NCBI GenBank assembly: GCA_023142175.1
Contig: JAGLJX010000112.1
Span: 1 to 8,535, forward strand
DNA from: Emcibacter sp.
GTDB taxonomy: Bacteria > Pseudomonadota > Alphaproteobacteria > Sphingomonadales > Emcibacteraceae
Reading direction: 5' to 3'
Length of the DNA: 8,535 bases
Shown here: positions 5,575 through 8,535 of the stretch, one piece after another
How the letters are laid out: each line of letters begins with the position of its first letter
How positions within the stretch are numbered: position 1 is the first letter of the stretch
Position numbers and translations under genes: made by a program
Notes under the pieces: generated by a model
The model's database searches: none
Seen by the model: only the letters and a program-made list of their open reading frames with translations
Told to the model about the DNA's origin: nothing

Positions 5575-8379
5575 ATGGCTGACTTTAGTTCATTCAATTT
5601 GATCAGTTTTAACGCAGATCTGCTGGGTTCATATTTCAATGCCCGGACAGTGACAAGAACCGTGGCTGCCATTCAAAACACTCCAGGTCGGCTGGAACGT
5701 GGCCCGGCGATCGTAACGCCATGGGCGCTGTTGGACAGCGGACGGGAACGGACCCTTGCCGGGAAATTCAATGCGATACGGGGCAAAACAAATTTCATTG
5801 ACCTGAGCAATAAAAGCGTATCACAGACCCAGAATAAAGACGAAAAAGCTCTCTTCGCCCTCTATCTTGCGCTCAATGATTTAAAAACCATTGCCGATTA
5901 TGCGGCGGAAGCATCAACCCCATCAGCGATCCTTGCCAGACTAAGCACCCAGTTTCGCGGTGGTCTGACGCAGGTACAGGATCATTTGCGGGATGCCGAA
6001 CTTGATAAACTCACCCTCATATACGGGGAAAAGAAATCCAGCCTAACCAGCGATATCAACCTAGGTAAAGATAGCACTGATTTTGTGGGAGCAGCCCTAT
6101 CGGTCAGCTCCAAAGATCAGGTTATTCCGGGACTTGTCGGCAACGAAATTTTTACTGTTAATGTAGATAAAATAACGGCTAATGACGACATTACCATAGA
6201 CCTGTCACTAATGACGGACCCGCTGACGCTGAAAAATGTGGTAAATTTCATTAATGTGCAGATCAATAACATGACTGAGGTTGATGCCAATGGTGATACC
6301 GTGGGAAAATATAAATCCCGGCTTGCAATCGAAGAAGTCAGCACGGGGAAATTCGCCATCAAATTAGATGCGGGAGCAGGCGAGAAATTTACATTGAGCG
6401 CGCAGGTTACGGAACCGTCGCTATATATTACCGGCTCCCATCAGGACGCCGGATTTGGCGAAACCGAAACCGCGACCCTAACCAAGCTGAGCGATCTGTC
6501 CACAACCGCGCCGCTCACAGAATTTTCCAACCAGATTGCCGGCACCGACCAGTCAAGCATTCTGCCGCCCCTGACCGATGACGATGGCAAGGTTATAGAA
6601 ACTGATGATGAGGTATTTGATACCAGCGCCAATGCCACTGCTGTTGACAGCCAGGGTAATGTTTATGTGGTTGGCACGTCAGAGGGCGACTTTGGCAGCC
6701 AGATCAATACGGCGGAAAGTCAGGATGTCTTCTTAAGCAAATTTGATGCTGCGGGCAATCTGTTGTTTACCCGCCTGCTCGGTGCATCCGACCAAGCTAA
6801 GGCCTTCGATATTGTCATTGATAGCAGTGATAATGTTTATATAGCGGGTCAGGTGAATGATGAATTAGTCACCTCGGACACGCTCAGCGGTCTTGACAGT
6901 TTTGTTACAAAATTCGACAGCACTGGCTTGGAGCTTTTCACCTATCAACAGGATACCATAGCCACCGATCAGGCCAACAGCCTTGCCATTGATGCCAGTG
7001 GTGATGTAATCGTGGTCGGCTCTATTTCCGGGCAGTTGAACAACTCAACCACCTTTGGCGGCAGTTCCGATATTTTTGTTACCAAGCTCAGTGGTACAGA
7101 TGGCACGGTCGTGTCCTCAACTCAGATTGGCGGCGCGGGAACAGAGTTGGGCGAGGCCGTTAGTATCGCCAGCGACGGCAATATTCTGATTGCTACCAGA
7201 GAAGACGGGCGGGCTATCATTCGTAAACTTGATGCCAACGACCTGACTAATGAACTGGCGTCTTATGATCTTGGCGATTTGAGCGGGGGCAGCATCACGG
7301 ATATTGTCGTGGATGCCGCAGGTGATATATTTATCGCCGGAACCACCACCAGCAGCACATTATCCGGCGGCACCGTTGCCAATGCCCATAGTGGCGGTAC
7401 GGACGGGTTCGTCACCAAACTAACGGATGGCGGAGGCACAATCAGCGCCGTCTTTACCCATTATCTTGGTTCAAGCGGAAATGATTCTATCGACGGTCTG
7501 ACAGTACAAAACGGTTCGGTTTATGTGGCAGGAACAACCAATGGTGCCTTGCCGGGAGGCACACTTACCGGTTCCACGGATGGCTTCGCCGCCAAGATTG
7601 ACGCCACCACGGGTACGGCTGATTTTATCAGGCAATTTGGCGGCGTTGTTGGCAGCAATGGCAGTGGCGCCCTTGCCTTCTCCGCTACGGGTTCATCGGT
7701 ATTAAGTAAATTGGGACTTGCCGAAGGGCTTTATGATAATAGCCAGAGCCGCGACATAGAAACCCAGACATCTGTGCGGGAAGGCGATCATTTCTTTATC
7801 TCGATCAATGGCGCGCCAGCCCAGAAAATTACCATCAACGCCGGGGATGATTTCACCACTTTGGCCAAAAGAATTCAAAGATTGTCATTCCGCTATATCA
7901 AGGCAGTACAGATTGCGGGAACCAATGGACCTGAGCTGAAAATAGAACCAGTTGACGGCTCAACCATCGAGATTATTGCTGGCAGTGGGCCAAGGGATGC
8001 CCTGATCAAGCTGGGCATGGAACCCACCAAAATTTTAACCACCGAGCAGCTGTTCAATCTCGGTGATGATGACGAGGATACGATCGGAACCAACCCAGAT
8101 AGCCTAGGCGGTGTTTTTGCGTTGAAGCTTTTATCGGGCTTTTCACTTCGCTCCAAGAATGAGGCTAAGTTTGTCAGTTCACAGCTAGATAACGCCATGA
8201 ACACTATCATTCGCGCCTTCCGATCCCTGACCTTTGACCCCATTAAAGCGCAAATACTGAAAGATTCCAAACTCAAAAACGGCCCGGTTCCGCCCCACCT
8301 ATTGAAACAACTGGCCAATTATCAAGATGGGTTAAGACGCATTTCCGCCCTTACTGGCAACAGTGGATTCAGCGTTTAA
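5575..8379 (+). CDS. Flagellar-axial-like protein with inserted SBBP beta-propeller (possible FlaEY relative)
   Basis: This is a 934-residue protein without a signal peptide or membrane segment. In order: a helical N-terminal region (about 88-150); an IN-motif-like beta domain (188-290; G-N-E-I-F-T-V, ITIDLS, TLKNVVNFIN); a beta-propeller (349-690); a second IN-like domain (735-818; G-D-H-F-F-I-S-I-N-G, ITINAGDDFTTLAKRI); and a helical C-terminus (855-925). Propeller blades show D-x-F-V-T-K-L/F at 384, 441, 499, 610 and 669, and G-N-V-Y-V-x-G motifs at 362, 420, 477, 536, 584 and 648. The SBBP assignment is good. The flagellar link rests on IN-like domains and helical ends, as in FliD, FlgK and flagellin. 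Caulobacter FlaEY is the candidate relative from memory, unverified. Start: an in-frame TAA at 5560-5562 leaves ATG 5575 as the first ATG; AGGG lies 6 nt before it, AGGAG 15 nt. The gene stands alone, with its own terminator. Confidence 0.72.
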   Translation: MADFSSFNLISFNADLLGSYFNARTVTRTVAAIQNTPGRLERGPAIVTPWALLDSGRERTLAGKFNAIRGKTNFIDLSNKSVSQTQNKDEKALFALYLALNDLKTIADYAAEASTPSAILARLSTQFRGGLTQVQDHLRDAELDKLTLIYGEKKSSLTSDINLGKDSTDFVGAALSVSSKDQVIPGLVGNEIFTVNVDKITANDDITIDLSLMTDPLTLKNVVNFINVQINNMTEVDANGDTVGKYKSRLAIEEVSTGKFAIKLDAGAGEKFTLSAQVTEPSLYITGSHQDAGFGETETATLTKLSDLSTTAPLTEFSNQIAGTDQSSILPPLTDDDGKVIETDDEVFDTSANATAVDSQGNVYVVGTSEGDFGSQINTAESQDVFLSKFDAAGNLLFTRLLGASDQAKAFDIVIDSSDNVYIAGQVNDELVTSDTLSGLDSFVTKFDSTGLELFTYQQDTIATDQANSLAIDASGDVIVVGSISGQLNNSTTFGGSSDIFVTKLSGTDGTVVSSTQIGGAGTELGEAVSIASDGNILIATREDGRAIIRKLDANDLTNELASYDLGDLSGGSITDIVVDAAGDIFIAGTTTSSTLSGGTVANAHSGGTDGFVTKLTDGGGTISAVFTHYLGSSGNDSIDGLTVQNGSVYVAGTTNGALPGGTLTGSTDGFAAKIDATTGTADFIRQFGGVVGSNGSGALAFSATGSSVLSKLGLAEGLYDNSQSRDIETQTSVREGDHFFISINGAPAQKITINAGDDFTTLAKRIQRLSFRYIKAVQIAGTNGPELKIEPVDGSTIEIIAGSGPRDALIKLGMEPTKILTTEQLFNLGDDDEDTIGTNPDSLGGVFALKLLSGFSLRSKNEAKFVSSQLDNAMNTIIRAFRSLTFDPIKAQILKDSKLKNGPVPPHLLKQLANYQDGLRRISALTGNSGFSV
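6619..7644 (+). repeat. Protein-level tandem repeat: SBBP propeller blades
   Basis: Residues 349-690 of the large protein consist of six tandem units. The spacing between successive G-N-V-Y-V-A-G motifs is 58, 57, 59, 48 and 64 residues. The fourth unit is shortest and lacks the D-x-F-V-T-K motif, showing GRAIIRKL (545-552) instead. A stretch at 691-712 (GSGALAFSATGSSVLS) could be the remnant of a seventh blade or a linker. The repeats are visible in protein but strongly diverged at DNA level, so this is an old, stable array and not a recently expanded one. Confidence 0.75.
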
Positions 8380-8385
8380 CTGCAC

Positions 8386-8423
8386 AAAAAAAAAGTGCCC
8401 GGTACACTACCGGGGCACTTTTT
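8386..8423 (+). terminator. Strong Rho-independent terminator after the propeller gene
   Basis: It lies 6 nt after the stop codon. GTGCCC (8395-8400) pairs with GGGCAC (8413-8418), and GGTA (8401-8404) pairs with TACC (8408-8411), with G8412 bulged and CAC as the loop. The stem is extended by A-T pairs into TTTTT (8419-8423). The nine-A run on the left (8386-8394) gives a U-run on the other strand too, so it could also terminate transcription arriving from beyond 8535. Confidence 0.92.
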
Positions 8424-8535
8424 CTAATAATACATTTTTCTTTATACATACTCGACACACATAAAAGAAACACTCTTTCTGTTTTCCTCTGATGAGGAGA
8501 CGGCCAAATAAGCAACTGGGCCGCCTAACTCCACT
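8424..8535. other. Non-coding tail with two small hairpins, no gene recognised
   Basis: No convincing reading frame is seen on either strand. Two short inverted repeats lie near the window edge: TCCTC-TGAT-GAGGA (8485-8498), and CGGCC (8501-8505) with GGCCG (8519-8523). Neither is followed by a T-run in either direction. They may belong to the leader or tail of a gene outside the window. Confidence 0.35.

Noticed and set aside
7893..8318. 141-codon minus-strand open frame opposite the 3' part of the large gene
   Set aside because: The Ser-rich, patternless translation is typical of antisense to a coding gene; no ribosome site was seen.
8519..8535. Possible third copy of the intergenic repeat (TAACTCC near the window edge)
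   Set aside because: Only 7 bases are shared with the repeat, and the neighbouring conserved blocks are absent.
8424..8535. Thirty-codon minus-strand frame open to the window edge
   Set aside because: It is too short to distinguish from chance, with no recognisable protein features.

Overview
The window looks like a chromosomal piece of an alphaproteobacterium with moderate GC content. This rests on the yggT - DUF167 (yggU) - folD gene order, the style of the proteins and the overall codon use. No RNA genes, CRISPR arrays, insertion sequences or phage genes are visible. The genus cannot be told from the sequence.

Layout. (1) Positions 1-348 (+) hold the last 115 residues of an RND-type efflux transporter whose body lies outside the window. 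(2) Positions 335-5300 (-) hold five co-directional genes, read right to left: yggT, a DUF167/YggU gene, folD, a secreted M1 (leukotriene A4 hydrolase-like) aminopeptidase and a MATE multidrug transporter. The first three are packed tightly (2-nt gap, then a GTGA stop/start overlap) and are probably one transcript. The last two follow gaps of 112 and 113 nt, and each gap carries a copy of the same roughly 65-nt repeat in the same orientation. The MATE and RND genes converge and overlap by 14 bp at their stop ends. (3) Positions 5301-5574 are an AT-rich divergent control region with a candidate sigma70-type promoter and symmetrical motifs. (4) Positions 5575-8379 (+) hold one large 934-residue gene, closed by a strong terminator at 8386-8423. 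(5) The last 112 nt hold no recognisable gene.

The large protein is the most unusual item. It has no signal peptide. Helical N- and C-terminal ends enclose two domains resembling the flagellin-hook IN motif, and between these sits a six-bladed or degenerate seven-bladed beta-propeller of the SBBP type. This nested plan resembles flagellar axial proteins (flagellin, FlgK/FlgL, FliD) with a propeller in the variable middle. A relative of the Caulobacter flagellar regulatory protein FlaEY is a plausible but unproven identity.

The second item is the intergenic repeat. Its conserved GGGGGAGTTATCCCCC hairpin lies upstream of two unrelated genes and ends 5 nt before the annotated MATE start. The five minus-strand genes otherwise combine housekeeping (folate one-carbon metabolism, conserved membrane protein), periplasmic peptide processing and drug export, without an evident common pathway.
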